A stretch of 64,000 bases of DNA from an uncultured Christensenella sp. (GCA_910577435.1 CAJTLV010000001.1:1-64000), one strand, 5' to 3'; shown: positions 53,719 through 63,324, counted from the stretch's first letter. Program-made: numbers and translations. Notes: generated by a model from the sequence alone, not told the origin.

Positions 53719-55893
53719 CTATTTCATTGCTCGGTAAACTTTCGACACATCTCGAATATTTCTTATCTTATTGAGAATAAGTTCGAGCTGTTCCGGCGAC
53801 GACACCCTGAGTCCGAGAGATATAAGCGCGCGACTGTCTTTATCTATAACACGGGCGGTCAGCGATTCGATCGACAACTTCATATCCGAAACGGTCTTTG
53901 TAATGCTTGCGAGAACGCCGCCGCTGTCTTTGCATTCGATGGATAACAAAACCGAAAACGGCGCACTGCATTTGCTGTTCCAATGAGCCTCTATGAGCCG
54001 AAACGACTCGGCATTTTTGATATTCGGACAAGTATTGCGGTGTATTGTCACACCCCGTCCGCGCGAAATGTAGCCTATGATATTATCACCCGGAACGGGG
54101 GAACAGCACCGCGCGACACGCACCAAAAGATCGTCATTGCCGTTTACAATTATTCCTCGCCCGTCATTGTTCTTTCCGCCCTGAACAAAATGCGTTTCGG
54201 GTACCGTCGGATTTTCGCGTTTATAAAAGTCTATCAGTTTGAGCAGTATCTGATTGGGCGTGTATGCACCGTATCCGACAGACGCATATAAATCATTGAC
54301 AGACGAAAAAGAATAACGTTGCATTATCACGTCGACCCATTTCTGAACCATCAATGTAGATAGGTTGTATCCGCGATTTTTCGCTTCCCGCTCCAAAAGT
54401 TCTTTGCCGTGCCGTATATTCTCTTCCTTCATAGCGTGTTTGAAGAAAGCGCGGATTTTGGTTTTGGCAGACGACGTTTTAACAAAACGCAACCAATCGC
54501 GGCTCGGTCCTTTCGACGTAGGAGACGTTATAATATCGACGTAATCGCCAGTTTGAAGTTTTGTGTCGAGCTGCACTATCTTATTGTTTATTTTTGCGCC
54601 GACGCACTTGTTGCCGACTTCGGAGTGTACAGTATATGCGAAATCGACAGGCGTCGAACCTTCCGGCAAAGCAATAACATCGCCTCGCGGCGTGAATACG
54701 AACACCTGACCGCTGTACAAATCGAGTTTGAGCGCCTCGTAAAACTCTTGCGGATCGGCAGTCTGTTCTTTCTCCGTCTCCATTACACCGCGCAACCATT
54801 CCAGCTTTTCATCGAGGTCGGAATCCACTACGCGGTTTTCCTTGTATTTCCAATGCGCCGCTATTCCGTATTCGGCTATCTGATGCATTTCATACGTGCG
54901 TATTTGTATTTCGAACGGCATTCCGTAAGACGTCATAACGGTAGTGTGCAAAGACTGATAATTATTCGGCTTGGGAACGGCGATATAATCCTTAAACCTA
55001 CCCGGTATCGGTTTCCACATCGTATGGATTATTCCGAGTACCTCATAGCAATCGCGCACACGTTCGACTATTACACGCACGGCGGTAAGATCGTAAATCT
55101 GATCGAACGTTTTATGCTGATTTACCATCTTTTTGTAAATGCTGTAAAAATGCTTCGGCCTGCCGCTCACCTGCCCGTTGATGTGCAAATCTTTAAGTGT
55201 ACCGCGCAGCGTTTCGCAAATATGATTGACAAGTCCCTGTCGCTCGGCACGTTTCAACGAAATCTCTTTGACAAGTTCGTTATATGCGTCTGCATGCAAC
55301 GTTTTTAAGCACAGATCGTCCAATTCGCATTTATAAAACGACAAACCGAGTCTGGACGCGAGCGGTGCGTAAATATCGAGCGTTTCGGTTGCCATAGCCA
55401 CTTGGCGCTCCCTAGACAACGCTTCTATCGTGCGCATATTGTGCAGCCTGTCTGCGAGTTTTATCAGTATTACACGTATATCCTTTGCCATTGCAAAAAA
55501 CATACGTCGGAAGTTTTCGGCCTGTTCTTCCTCTTTGGATTTGAATACTATCTTTTCGAGCTTGGTAACTGCGTTTACAAGCACACACACCTCTTGCCCG
55601 AACCGCTTTTGGATTTCGTCCGATGTCGACGGAGTATCCTCGATGCAGTCGTGCAAAAGCGCGGCGGCTATCGTTGCGTGATCCATTCCTATATCCAAAA
55701 GCAGATTGGCAACGGCTATAGGATGCACAATGTACGGCTCGCCGGATTTACGCAACTGCCCGTCGTGCATTTGTATGGCATAACCAAGCGCGTCGTCCAC
55801 AAGAGCTACTTGCTGACCGCTGTACATCAGCGAGTATCTCGATCGCAAATGCGCCGACTCGCGTTCAATTATTTTTTGTGCTTCCTCACTCAT
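53719..55893 (-). CDS. relA: Bifunctional (p)ppGpp synthetase/hydrolase RelA
   Basis: Makes and degrades the stringent-response alarmone. HD hydrolase domain with LLHDCIEDT (catalytic His-Asp present). Synthetase domain with GRFKDYIAVPKPNNYQSLHT; the RFKD motif is the RxKD form of bifunctional enzymes. A TGS domain (FTPRGDVIALPEGSTPVDFAY) and a C-terminal ACT domain follow. I place the start at ATG 55893, overlapping the recJ TGA as ATGA, giving 724 residues; GTG 55902 is an alternative. Confidence 0.95.
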   Translation of the reverse strand: MSEEAQKIIERESAHLRSRYSLMYSGQQVALVDDALGYAIQMHDGQLRKSGEPYIVHPIAVANLLLDIGMDHATIAAALLHDCIEDTPSTSDEIQKRFGQEVCVLVNAVTKLEKIVFKSKEEEQAENFRRMFFAMAKDIRVILIKLADRLHNMRTIEALSRERQVAMATETLDIYAPLASRLGLSFYKCELDDLCLKTLHADAYNELVKEISLKRAERQGLVNHICETLRGTLKDLHINGQVSGRPKHFYSIYKKMVNQHKTFDQIYDLTAVRVIVERVRDCYEVLGIIHTMWKPIPGRFKDYIAVPKPNNYQSLHTTVMTSYGMPFEIQIRTYEMHQIAEYGIAAHWKYKENRVVDSDLDEKLEWLRGVMETEKEQTADPQEFYEALKLDLYSGQVFVFTPRGDVIALPEGSTPVDFAYTVHSEVGNKCVGAKINNKIVQLDTKLQTGDYVDIITSPTSKGPSRDWLRFVKTSSAKTKIRAFFKHAMKEENIRHGKELLEREAKNRGYNLSTLMVQKWVDVIMQRYSFSSVNDLYASVGYGAYTPNQILLKLIDFYKRENPTVPETHFVQGGKNNDGRGIIVNGNDDLLVRVARCCSPVPGDNIIGYISRGRGVTIHRNTCPNIKNAESFRLIEAHWNSKCSAPFSVLLSIECKDSGGVLASITKTVSDMKLSIESLTARVIDKDSRALISLGLRVSSPEQLELILNKIRNIRDVSKVYRAMK

Positions 55894-58046
55894 TTTTGCC
55901 ACGCTTTGACCGTCGCATAAATTGCGGAATTCTCCAGATTGCTTACACCCGATCCGACAGTAACTCCCTCATTCGGGCGGAATTTCATCAGACCGAGCTG
56001 TGTGAATACCGACAAACAAACAATAAACTGCGGAAGTTCCAGTGCCTTGACCCGTGCGCGCAACGCCTTGAAATAAGCATAAACGTTAGGAGCTTTTATA
56101 TTGGCGTTGGATTTTATTGCATTGTAGTACGTTCCGAAAACCGCCCTGTCCGCAGAAACACACGAAAAAATATCACTGCGGTTATCCGATTTCGGAATAT
56201 AAACCTTAGCGTCGGTATGTCTGTTTATAAATCCGATCACACCGTTCGACGGCGGATAATCGAGAAAAATCACTTTGTTATAATTTTCGAGCATAAACGC
56301 CTTGCCGAATTCGGGTGAAACCATAACGCGAGTATACACATTTACGGTGGTCTCGGCGAATATCTCATGCACTATTACGTTTTTGTTGTGTCCGGCGGCG
56401 AATTTATCGTAAGTGTCTTTGCAACCGGCTATGAGAAGTATGCCGAACGGATTATCGACAAGATCGTCAAGTTCCGATTGCGAATACGTCTCGAATTCGG
56501 GATTTTCGATCATCGGATAATTAAGCGTCCTCAAATATCCCGCTTTGGCTATCGAATCGTTTACGGATAGCCTGTTTATGGCACAACCGCGCAAATACAA
56601 GCGCGGTGAATAATCCGTATCCGCAAGCTCATAAACAAGTTCGCGTTCCGCACTGCCGTTGTAATATGTGTTAAGCCTATAAGAATTATATGCAAAAAAT
56701 TGTAAACCGCCCGATGTTTTGAGCAATGTGTGTTCGGAATTGCTTTTGAGCGGAGTCGCCGAAATCTCGGACGTTCGAGTCATAAACAGCGGCTTAGGAT
56801 TTCCGTTGTTACCCGTCGGCTCCAACAATTCGAGCGAAGCGGCAAACTCTTTGGTGACGTCCGATTCTTTAAGCTCCATATCGTATGTTATTCTCGGAAT
56901 AAATGCAGAAACGTCGACTTTATTCAAATCATTCAATATGCGCGATTTGAATTCCCGGATATACTGCGGAGATATAGTAAAGCCCGCCGCTTGATTATGC
57001 CCGCCGAACTCCTTCAAAATATCGCTGTTCTTGGCGAGTAGTTCGTATATATTGACACTTTCTATGCTTCGGCACGTTCCCTTATATTCGTCGTTAGTCT
57101 TTACCAAAATAAACGACGGACGCTTAAAATCATTGACAAGCCGCGCGGCGAGAATGCCCGTAATTCCTTTTTCCCATTTATCACTCGAAATTATGATCGC
57201 ACGGTTATCAATAAGATTTTCACTTTTAAGTATTGTTATTGCTTCTTCGTAAATTTCGTCGCACAATGTTTTGCGGTCGGAATTTGCGTCGACTATCTGC
57301 TTCAATCTATCGGCAACGACGGCAACGTCGTCTGATGTAAACAACTCGAATGCGCGGTAAGCGCTACCCATTCGTCCCGCTGCATTTATTCTCGGCGCGA
57401 TCTTAAAAGCAATGTCTGACGATGTTATATTTTTCAGTTTAAGTTCACGCACGAGTGCCGATATTCCGAAATTTCGGCTGTTTTGCATTTTCAAAAGTCC
57501 GAGTTGGACGATCAGTCTGTTCTCGTCGGTTAACTTCACCAAATCGGCAACCGTAGCTATCGCCGCCAGATCGAAATACTCGGACGCCGCGTCGACTCCG
57601 CCTAGCGCCTGAACTATTTTAAGCGCTACACCCGCGCCGCACAATTCCTTAAACGGATATTTACAGTCCGATTGATGCGGATTGACAACAACGCAATCGG
57701 GCAACGTTTCTCCTACTTCGTGATGATCGGTAACGATCACCTCTACGCCCAAATCCTTTGCGAGTTCCACTTCTTCGACCGCAGAAATACCGCAGTCACA
57801 CGTCAATATCAAATCCGGCATAACCGTTTCGATTATGCGTTCCACACTGTCTACGTTGAGTCCGTATCCCTCGCCGATACGGTCAGGTATGTGCGTGTAA
57901 ACATCAAGCCCACGCGAAGAAAGATATAACGCCAGTATCGCCGATGCGCAAATGCCGTCAGCGTCGTAGTCGCCGTAAACAACTATTTTATCCCCGTTCT
58001 CGATGGCCTTATTCAGCCGCGCAACGGTTTCCGGATTACTGAACAA
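55890..58046 (-). CDS. recJ: RecJ single-stranded-DNA exonuclease, main part (reading frame split)
   Basis: 5'-3' exonuclease of the DHH family. The catalytic domain has VYGDYDADG near residue 22, LTCDCGIS, the DHH motif in VTDHHEVGE, and DHHA1 GGHNQAAGF; a long C-terminal OB/clostridial extension follows, 718 residues in this frame. The N-terminal cap expected in RecJ is missing here and is found in another frame at 58013-58267. The listed 58046 codon is only the first possible start (TTG) and has no good ribosome binding site. Full-length RecJ would be about 800 residues. Confidence 0.9.
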   Translation of the reverse strand: MFSNPETVARLNKAIENGDKIVVYGDYDADGICASAILALYLSSRGLDVYTHIPDRIGEGYGLNVDSVERIIETVMPDLILTCDCGISAVEEVELAKDLGVEVIVTDHHEVGETLPDCVVVNPHQSDCKYPFKELCGAGVALKIVQALGGVDAASEYFDLAAIATVADLVKLTDENRLIVQLGLLKMQNSRNFGISALVRELKLKNITSSDIAFKIAPRINAAGRMGSAYRAFELFTSDDVAVVADRLKQIVDANSDRKTLCDEIYEEAITILKSENLIDNRAIIISSDKWEKGITGILAARLVNDFKRPSFILVKTNDEYKGTCRSIESVNIYELLAKNSDILKEFGGHNQAAGFTISPQYIREFKSRILNDLNKVDVSAFIPRITYDMELKESDVTKEFAASLELLEPTGNNGNPKPLFMTRTSEISATPLKSNSEHTLLKTSGGLQFFAYNSYRLNTYYNGSAERELVYELADTDYSPRLYLRGCAINRLSVNDSIAKAGYLRTLNYPMIENPEFETYSQSELDDLVDNPFGILLIAGCKDTYDKFAAGHNKNVIVHEIFAETTVNVYTRVMVSPEFGKAFMLENYNKVIFLDYPPSNGVIGFINRHTDAKVYIPKSDNRSDIFSCVSADRAVFGTYYNAIKSNANIKAPNVYAYFKALRARVKALELPQFIVCLSVFTQLGLMKFRPNEGVTVGSGVSNLENSAIYATVKAWQK

Positions 58047-58267
58047 AGCGCATACTCCGTCCGCAAAGATATTGATAGCATTGTTTCGGGCGGATATAAA
58101 TTGTCTATGCTGGGGTGCAAAAAAACATTGATTGCGTCGACATTGTCATAACCGCGCATAATCAATAACTCGACGAGCTTTCTGTTCAATCCGAGCTTTC
58201 CGCTTATTTCTTCGACGGTACGTTCGTCGGGAATAATATCATTGATTTTTTGCGTAGTTAAGTTCAT
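58013..58267 (-). pseudogene. recJ: N-terminal fragment of RecJ, frameshifted from the rest
   Basis: 84 codons from ATG 58267. LGLNRKLVELLIMRGYDNVD and INVFLHPSIDNLYPPE (residues about 25-60) are the typical RecJ N-terminus just before the catalytic domain, but the frame then runs to a stop at 58013, while the catalytic part continues in the -1 frame. The shift needed is equivalent to one missing base (or two extra) near 58060-58095. Either an assembly error, a true inactivating mutation, or frameshifting. Confidence 0.75.
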
Positions 58268-58300
58268 TTACTATCCCGAAGTTATTCTTTCATTTTAAGT

Positions 58301-58323
58301 AAAGCCTTCACTCGGAAGGCTTT
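58301..58323 (-). terminator. Hairpin between secF and recJ, possible terminator
   Basis: AAAGCCTTC (58301-58309) and GAAGGCTTT (58315-58323) form a perfect nine-bp stem with a five-base loop just after the secF stop. The downstream minus-strand sequence ACTTAAAATG is poor in Ts, so termination would be partial. Confidence 0.5.
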
Positions 58324-58326
58324 ATA

Positions 58327-59670
58327 TCAGGCAATGGCTTTGACGTCTTTATCCGTCTTTGCTTTCACTTCTTTTTTCTTAACATTAAAGTTGCTTTTGT
58401 CTTTATTTTTACCCACTCTTTGGAACAGTGCCCACAGCGACGGCGCAATACATATGGACGAGAATGTGCCGGCGATCAAGCCGATAATGATCGGGAATGC
58501 GAATATGCGAATGTCCGCAACGCCGATGATAGCGACCATAAGCATCATTATAAGCGTGGTGATAGTAGTGTTTATCGAACGCAGTATGGTCTCGCGTATC
58601 GACTTATTGGCAATCTCTTCGGGCGTCATATTCTTGGCGAATATGGAATTTCGGTTTTCGCGCACTCTATCGAATATAATGATTGAGTTATTTATCGAAT
58701 ATCCGAGTATCGTGATAAGCGCCGCTATGAAAGTATTGTTTATCTCTATACGGAAAATCGCCATAGCGCACAACATTATTATTATGTCGTGGAACAATGC
58801 TATGATACAGGCAAGTCCGCTAGAAAGCTGGAAGCGCAATCCGATGTAGCACAGCATAAATACGAGCGCCAACGACACGGCGAGAATAGCGTTAAACAAC
58901 AATTCGGTCGAAACCGTAGCACCCACAAGGTCGCCCTGCGATACACTGCCGGAATATATGTCGTTTATTCGCATTGCATCGGCAATCGCAGACTTCACTT
59001 CCTCCGTATCGCCGACTGCCGAGCATTTGACTATAAGCGTCTTGTTATCGGTTTCGGAAAGCGTAATTGCAGTCTCCGCATCGCCGTCTAAAACGATTCC
59101 CGCAGAATGCTCGTCGTTCAGAGCGGATAGCGCCGCTACAAAGACTTTTCTTTGCTCGATTACGGCAGGCTCGACAAGAACCTCGCTGTAAGTCAATTTA
59201 ATAGTGTTTGCCTCGATAACAACGTCGGGTATGAGCATCAAAATATCGTTTTCCAACGCTCTGCGTATCGCGGGATTGACAACGTCTATCATTTCGGTTT
59301 CGGAAACGCCTTTAACAGCCGGATACTTGACATGTATGGCGCTCGAATCTCCCGAACCCTGCTTCTGCATATTCTCGACTTTGATCGAATAACTTTTGCC
59401 GTCCTCGTCTTCCACTACGGACATAACATCTTCGATACGACGGCAATATTCGTCATAGTTTTCGTCGGTGAGCTTATTGCCGAGTTTAACGTCGATGGAA
59501 TACCCGCCCGTAAAGTCCGTACCGAGATTAAGCGGCGAACCAAGCGTAAAATTGAATACGACCATCAAGATTGCCGCAACAACCACAATCACGAGAGGAA
59601 TAACGAAAATTACTTTACGTTTTTCTGCTATGCGATAATCCTTTTCAAGGAGGTTGTTTAAGATTTTCAT
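58327..59670 (-). CDS. secF: Protein translocase subunit SecF
   Basis: Membrane partner of SecD, using the proton or sodium gradient to assist Sec export. First membrane helix near 20-40, then LGTDFTGGYS, a long extracytoplasmic domain (about 45-265, larger than in most SecF) and five C-terminal helices with ALFHDIIIMLC, GYSINNSIIIFDRVREN and SINTTITT. 447 residues versus about 300 in classical SecF. Its ATG shares a base with the secD stop. The last 35 residues are lysine-rich. Confidence 0.94.
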   Translation of the reverse strand: MKILNNLLEKDYRIAEKRKVIFVIPLVIVVVAAILMVVFNFTLGSPLNLGTDFTGGYSIDVKLGNKLTDENYDEYCRRIEDVMSVVEDEDGKSYSIKVENMQKQGSGDSSAIHVKYPAVKGVSETEMIDVVNPAIRRALENDILMLIPDVVIEANTIKLTYSEVLVEPAVIEQRKVFVAALSALNDEHSAGIVLDGDAETAITLSETDNKTLIVKCSAVGDTEEVKSAIADAMRINDIYSGSVSQGDLVGATVSTELLFNAILAVSLALVFMLCYIGLRFQLSSGLACIIALFHDIIIMLCAMAIFRIEINNTFIAALITILGYSINNSIIIFDRVRENRNSIFAKNMTPEEIANKSIRETILRSINTTITTLIMMLMVAIIGVADIRIFAFPIIIGLIAGTFSSICIAPSLWALFQRVGKNKDKSNFNVKKKEVKAKTDKDVKAIA

Positions 59671-61208
59671 TATGCCTGCTCCCCTCCTTTCTCCTGTGTG
59701 CGGCGCGCTTTTCTTGCGCTCTTTTCAAGCTCTTTAATGCGCTGTTTCTCCTCTTTTTCCTGCTTCTTCTTTTCTTCCTCTCTCTGCATAACTTCCATTA
59801 TAGACGCATCGGTAGCGTCGGCGCTCAGATTCGCGTACTGCTTGCCGCGCTTCAAGTGATATAATTTTTCATTATACGAATTGAGGTTGATAAAGCATTT
59901 GACGAGCATTCTCGAAACGACGAGCGACGTGAACAGCGACAGCAACACGCCGACGAGCAACGTAAGAGCAAAACCCTTAATCGACCCCGTACCGAGCAGG
60001 AGTAACAGCACGCATGCGATGACTGTCGTAACGTTACTGTCCAATATAGCGAACAACGCTTTCTTAAATCCCGCGTGGTAAGCCGTCATTATCGATTTGC
60101 CGTTGCGGTACTCGTCTTTTATACGCTCGAATATGATTATATTCGCGTCTACAGCCATACCGATACTGAGCAGTATGCCGGCGATTCCGGGCAACGTCAA
60201 CTGAATCCAAGGAAGTACAGCGAGGAAAAACAAATATAGCACTACGTAAATAAGCAACGCCAACGAAGCGGCAACGCCGAGCATTCTGTAAACCACGCAA
60301 ATAAATGCAATTACCAAAACAAAACCGACGATGCCGGCTATCAAGCCGTATTTCAGCGCGTCGTTGCCCAGCGTCGGAGAAATCGTTTCCGACTCTTTGA
60401 GTTCGAGCGCAACATCGAAAGTTCCGCTCATTATCTGGTTTGCAAGCCGCTCAGCCGATTCGGACGTGAAGTTACCCGAAATAATGGCATTCCCGCTGAT
60501 AGCGGAATTTATGGTGGGCGAACTTATGGTATTCGATTCGCCTCCTATAGTGACGATAATGCTCATCTTCTCATTGATATGATTGGACGTAGCTTCGAAG
60601 AATTTCTCTTGCCCGCGCGTCGTGAGTTCCAGCGAAACAACGTATCCTCCGTCATTGGCGCTGTAAAATGCCTGTGCGCCGACAACATCCTCACCCGTCA
60701 GTACGGTCTCTTTTGTGGAGTCGAGTACAAACGAAATCTCGGCAGGCTCTCCGATAATGTCCAAGATTGCGGAAGTATCCTCGACGTCGGGAACTTCCAC
60801 GCGTATACGATCCTCGCCCTCGCGTACGACCGTAGCTTCGGGATAACCCTTGCTTACGAGAAGGCTTTCGAGCGATGAACGCGTCCCCTCCATCTTAGAC
60901 TCGAAGTTTTCGGTATCGGTTTGCGTAGCGCGATATACGGCGTAAACGCCGCCCTGCAAATCCAGACCGAGACTGATAGACTCTTTGGAACAGAACGGAT
61001 AATAATTCGTAAATCCGAATTGCATCGGGCAAAACGCGAAAATCAAGCCGACCACAAGCAGAACGCCGATGATGACCAGTTTCGCTATCGTTGATTTTTT
61101 CTTGACGGCTTTGCGTGACGGCACGGCGGGTTCGCGCAATTTACTTTCCGCAACACCGCCCGATGCTCCCGTCGATTCGACTTCCGTCAAAGAAGTTCTT
61201 TTGTCCAT
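59670..61208 (-). CDS. secD: Protein translocase subunit SecD
   Basis: Six-helix RND-type partner of SecF. Ser/Pro/Lys-rich cytoplasmic N-terminus, first helix about 42-62, LGLDLQGGVYAVY, periplasmic-type P1 domain with IRVEVPDVED, then helices containing PGIAGILLSIGMAVDANIIIFERIKDE (quoted as GMAVDANIIIFERIK) and TGSIKGFALTL. The C-terminal 60 residues are an unusual highly charged helix rich in E, K and R. 512 residues. GGAGA ribosome binding site. Confidence 0.95.
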   Translation of the reverse strand: MDKRTSLTEVESTGASGGVAESKLREPAVPSRKAVKKKSTIAKLVIIGVLLVVGLIFAFCPMQFGFTNYYPFCSKESISLGLDLQGGVYAVYRATQTDTENFESKMEGTRSSLESLLVSKGYPEATVVREGEDRIRVEVPDVEDTSAILDIIGEPAEISFVLDSTKETVLTGEDVVGAQAFYSANDGGYVVSLELTTRGQEKFFEATSNHINEKMSIIVTIGGESNTISSPTINSAISGNAIISGNFTSESAERLANQIMSGTFDVALELKESETISPTLGNDALKYGLIAGIVGFVLVIAFICVVYRMLGVAASLALLIYVVLYLFFLAVLPWIQLTLPGIAGILLSIGMAVDANIIIFERIKDEYRNGKSIMTAYHAGFKKALFAILDSNVTTVIACVLLLLLGTGSIKGFALTLLVGVLLSLFTSLVVSRMLVKCFINLNSYNEKLYHLKRGKQYANLSADATDASIMEVMQREEEKKKQEKEEKQRIKELEKSARKARRTQEKGGEQA

Positions 61209-61279
61209 TGATGTTCTCCACGTATCATCTTATCGATGAAATTATACTTTACTCCAATTTACCGATACGATACTTTTCT

Positions 61280-61308
61280 ATTATATTAAAATTCGACTGC
61301 TAAGTCAA
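61280..61308 (-). promoter_or_regulatory. Sigma-A promoter of secDF
   Basis: On the minus strand: TTGACT (61308-61303), 17-base spacer, perfect TATAAT (61285-61280). Leader of about 65 bases before secD. The promoter shows secDF can be transcribed independently of scfAB. Confidence 0.85.
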
Positions 61309-61361
61309 ATATTTACAGCGGTTTTCGAGCAAATAATCGAAATGTTTTTATTCTACACAAA

Positions 61362-62672
61362 CTACTCTTCGGCTTCCTCTATAGCCTTTATAGCGAGCGC
61401 ACACTCAACACGTTTACGCATAAGCGCGCAAGCTTGCTTATACGGAATGTTAATATCGCCGTTATATTTGTAAGAATTCGCCATACATCCGCCCGAACAG
61501 TAATATTTTGCCCAACACTCGCCGCATTCGCGCTTGCTCGGCACGGAACAATGATAAAACATCTTTCGTATGTCCTCGTCGAGGATATCGGAGTTTACGT
61601 TGCCCAGTTTCGCGTCGGCTATACCGTCGAACTGATGACAAGGATAAACTGTTCCGTCAGGTGCGACAGCTACGTACTCTCCGCCCGCACCGCAGCCTTT
61701 CAAACGTTTTACTGCGCACGGAGCATTATCCACGTCTATCATAAAATGGAAAAAGTTAAACCACTTATCCGTTTTACGTCTTGCGATATACTCTTTCGCA
61801 AGCCTGTCGTACTCATCCAATATTGCGGGAACGTCCTCATCGCGAATCGCGAGCGGGTTGTCCTCTTTAAGAACAACGGGTTCTATCGAAATCTGATCGA
61901 ATCCCATATCGTTCAAGTACAGCACGTCATCGCAAAAATCCGTGTTGAGCCGCGTAAAAGTCCCGCGAACATAATATTGCCCTTTTCTGCGATCCTTAAA
62001 CCGTAAAGCGTTTTTCAACACAATGTCGTGCGTATCGGCACCGCCGAGCGTCTTACGCACACGGTCGTGTACGCTTTTGCGCCCGTCGATACTTATGACA
62101 ACGTTATACATCTGCTCGTTGAAAAAGTCTATATCTTCATCGGTCAGCTTGTATGCGTTTGTAGTGATCGTAAATCTGAAATTCTTATTGTGTTCTTTTT
62201 CGAGCGAACGCGCGTAATACACCGTTTGCTTTACGACTTCGAAATCGAGCATCGGCTCGCCGCCGAAAAAGTCCACTTCCAAATTACGACGTGCACCGCT
62301 GTACTTAACAAGCATATCGATTGCCGCTTTTGCCGTATCGAACGACATATTGCGGCGCTCGTCGTTGTACGTCCCGCCGTCGGCAAAACAATACGCACAC
62401 GCAAAATTACAGTTGTGCGAAACATTAAGGCACATTGCTTTTATGACCGGCGTATACGGCGGCAACTCGGCTTTGATCGCGGGAGCAAACAGTATCCCGT
62501 CGTCCGTCAACCGATTTATTTCGGCTTTGGCCTCGTCGATCTCACACGACGAAAACGGCGACATATCGTCGCCGTCCAAAATAGCTTTCACAACACGGTC
62601 TATCTCGAAGAACGATCCGCTCTCAGTATCGATCGCGAACAGTTTGCCGGAAAACCCGAACGTATGTACCAT
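61362..62672 (-). CDS. scfB: SCIFF peptide maturase, radical SAM/SPASM thioether-forming enzyme
   Basis: Radical SAM enzyme that cross-links the SCIFF precursor by cysteine thioether bonds (ranthipeptide class). Residues 1-75 resemble the precursor-recognition domain of such maturases. The radical SAM cysteines are 88, 92 and 95 (HNCNFACAYC), followed by GGEPMLDF. The C-terminal SPASM region carries many cysteines (KGCGAGGEY, YPCHQFDG, ECGECWAKYYCSGGC). 436 residues. Its ATG overlaps the stop of the precursor gene (TAATG), and secDF follow, the standard clostridial neighbourhood. Confidence 0.95.
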   Translation of the reverse strand: MVHTFGFSGKLFAIDTESGSFFEIDRVVKAILDGDDMSPFSSCEIDEAKAEINRLTDDGILFAPAIKAELPPYTPVIKAMCLNVSHNCNFACAYCFADGGTYNDERRNMSFDTAKAAIDMLVKYSGARRNLEVDFFGGEPMLDFEVVKQTVYYARSLEKEHNKNFRFTITTNAYKLTDEDIDFFNEQMYNVVISIDGRKSVHDRVRKTLGGADTHDIVLKNALRFKDRRKGQYYVRGTFTRLNTDFCDDVLYLNDMGFDQISIEPVVLKEDNPLAIRDEDVPAILDEYDRLAKEYIARRKTDKWFNFFHFMIDVDNAPCAVKRLKGCGAGGEYVAVAPDGTVYPCHQFDGIADAKLGNVNSDILDEDIRKMFYHCSVPSKRECGECWAKYYCSGGCMANSYKYNGDINIPYKQACALMRKRVECALAIKAIEEAEE

Positions 62673-62848
62673 TATTTATCTTTTCTTTGCGGATTGCGGA
62701 CTTTGACTCCGCCCTTGCGCTCACAGGACTGATTGCCTACCGTGCAACTTGTTTTGCAAGCGGACTGACAACTGGTTTGGCATTCGCCGCATGCCGTATC
62801 GCAACCGGTATCGATAGTCGACTTCCTGATAACTTTTATGTGAGACAT
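62672..62848 (-). CDS. scfA: SCIFF ranthipeptide precursor, seven cysteines, extended C-terminus
   Basis: A 58-residue peptide. Its core CGECQTSCQSACKTSC (20-35) and VGNQSCE (37-43) is the near-invariant SCIFF sequence. Typical SCIFF has six cysteines in about 45 residues; this one has seven (16, 20, 23, 27, 31, 35, 42), the extra one at position 16, and a basic 15-residue tail after CE. By analogy with the studied CteA peptide, Cys31 to Thr36 would be a thioether site. GGAGGA ribosome binding site and its own promoter; the TAA overlaps the maturase ATG. Physiological role of SCIFF is still unclear. Confidence 0.95.
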   Translation of the reverse strand: MSHIKVIRKSTIDTGCDTACGECQTSCQSACKTSCTVGNQSCERKGGVKVRNPQRKDK

Positions 62849-62874
62849 AATATCCTCCGAAATTCTTTTGTACC

Positions 62875-62903
62875 ATTATACAGCTATCCGACACAAAAAT
62901 CAA
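62875..62903 (-). promoter_or_regulatory. Sigma-A promoter of scfAB
   Basis: On the minus strand: TTGATT (62903-62898), 17-base spacer, perfect TATAAT (62880-62875). Leader of about 20 bases with GGAGGA before the scfA ATG. Confidence 0.85.
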
Positions 62904-62931
62904 GCGATTGCATACATTTTTATAAATTCGG

Positions 62932-63324
62932 TCAGTGCTTTTTTATGTTGACTGCGATTATACCACTTATCATTCCAGTCACGGTGCCCAGAACACAGTC
63001 GTTAAGAAGAGATAATCCCACTTCGAAATGTGAGTTGATGAGCGAGAAAATTACGTATGACAGCCACACGAATATAAACCCGCAAATCAATCCGCGCAAC
63101 CAACCGTTTTTGGGTTTTCGCAACGACGTTATGCAACCTATAAATATCGCCAAACTTTTAATTACCTGATTGAATATGGGAATCGCACCGTCGGAAACAT
63201 TAAACAGTTTGACTATCAATGCCGATAAAAGCATCGCCAGAAGCGCAACTATAAGCGCGATAATATTCGCCTTGAATATCTCGAAAACATATCCCCTGTC
63301 TACCGGCTCACGTTTTGTTCGCAT
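62932..63324 (-). CDS. TIGR04086 family membrane protein
   Basis: A 130-residue protein with four membrane helices (about 18-40, 47-68, 74-95, 104-126) and a basic N-terminus. The family is found between yajC and the SCIFF genes in clostridia and near secDF/yajC in other Bacillota; function unknown. Segment LRKPKNGWLRGLICGFIF is characteristic. Its GGAGG ribosome binding site is the 3' arm of a terminator-like hairpin, six Ts before the ATG. Confidence 0.85.
   Translation of the reverse strand: MRTKREPVDRGYVFEIFKANIIALIVALLAMLLSALIVKLFNVSDGAIPIFNQVIKSLAIFIGCITSLRKPKNGWLRGLICGFIFVWLSYVIFSLINSHFEVGLSLLNDCVLGTVTGMISGIIAVNIKKH

Noticed and set aside
58119..58125. Seven-T run (minus strand) in recJ as a programmed -1 slippery site, U UUU UUG
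   Set aside because: The zero-frame protein still matches RecJ for some 14 residues after the run, so the frame change must occur downstream; no convincing stimulatory structure was seen.
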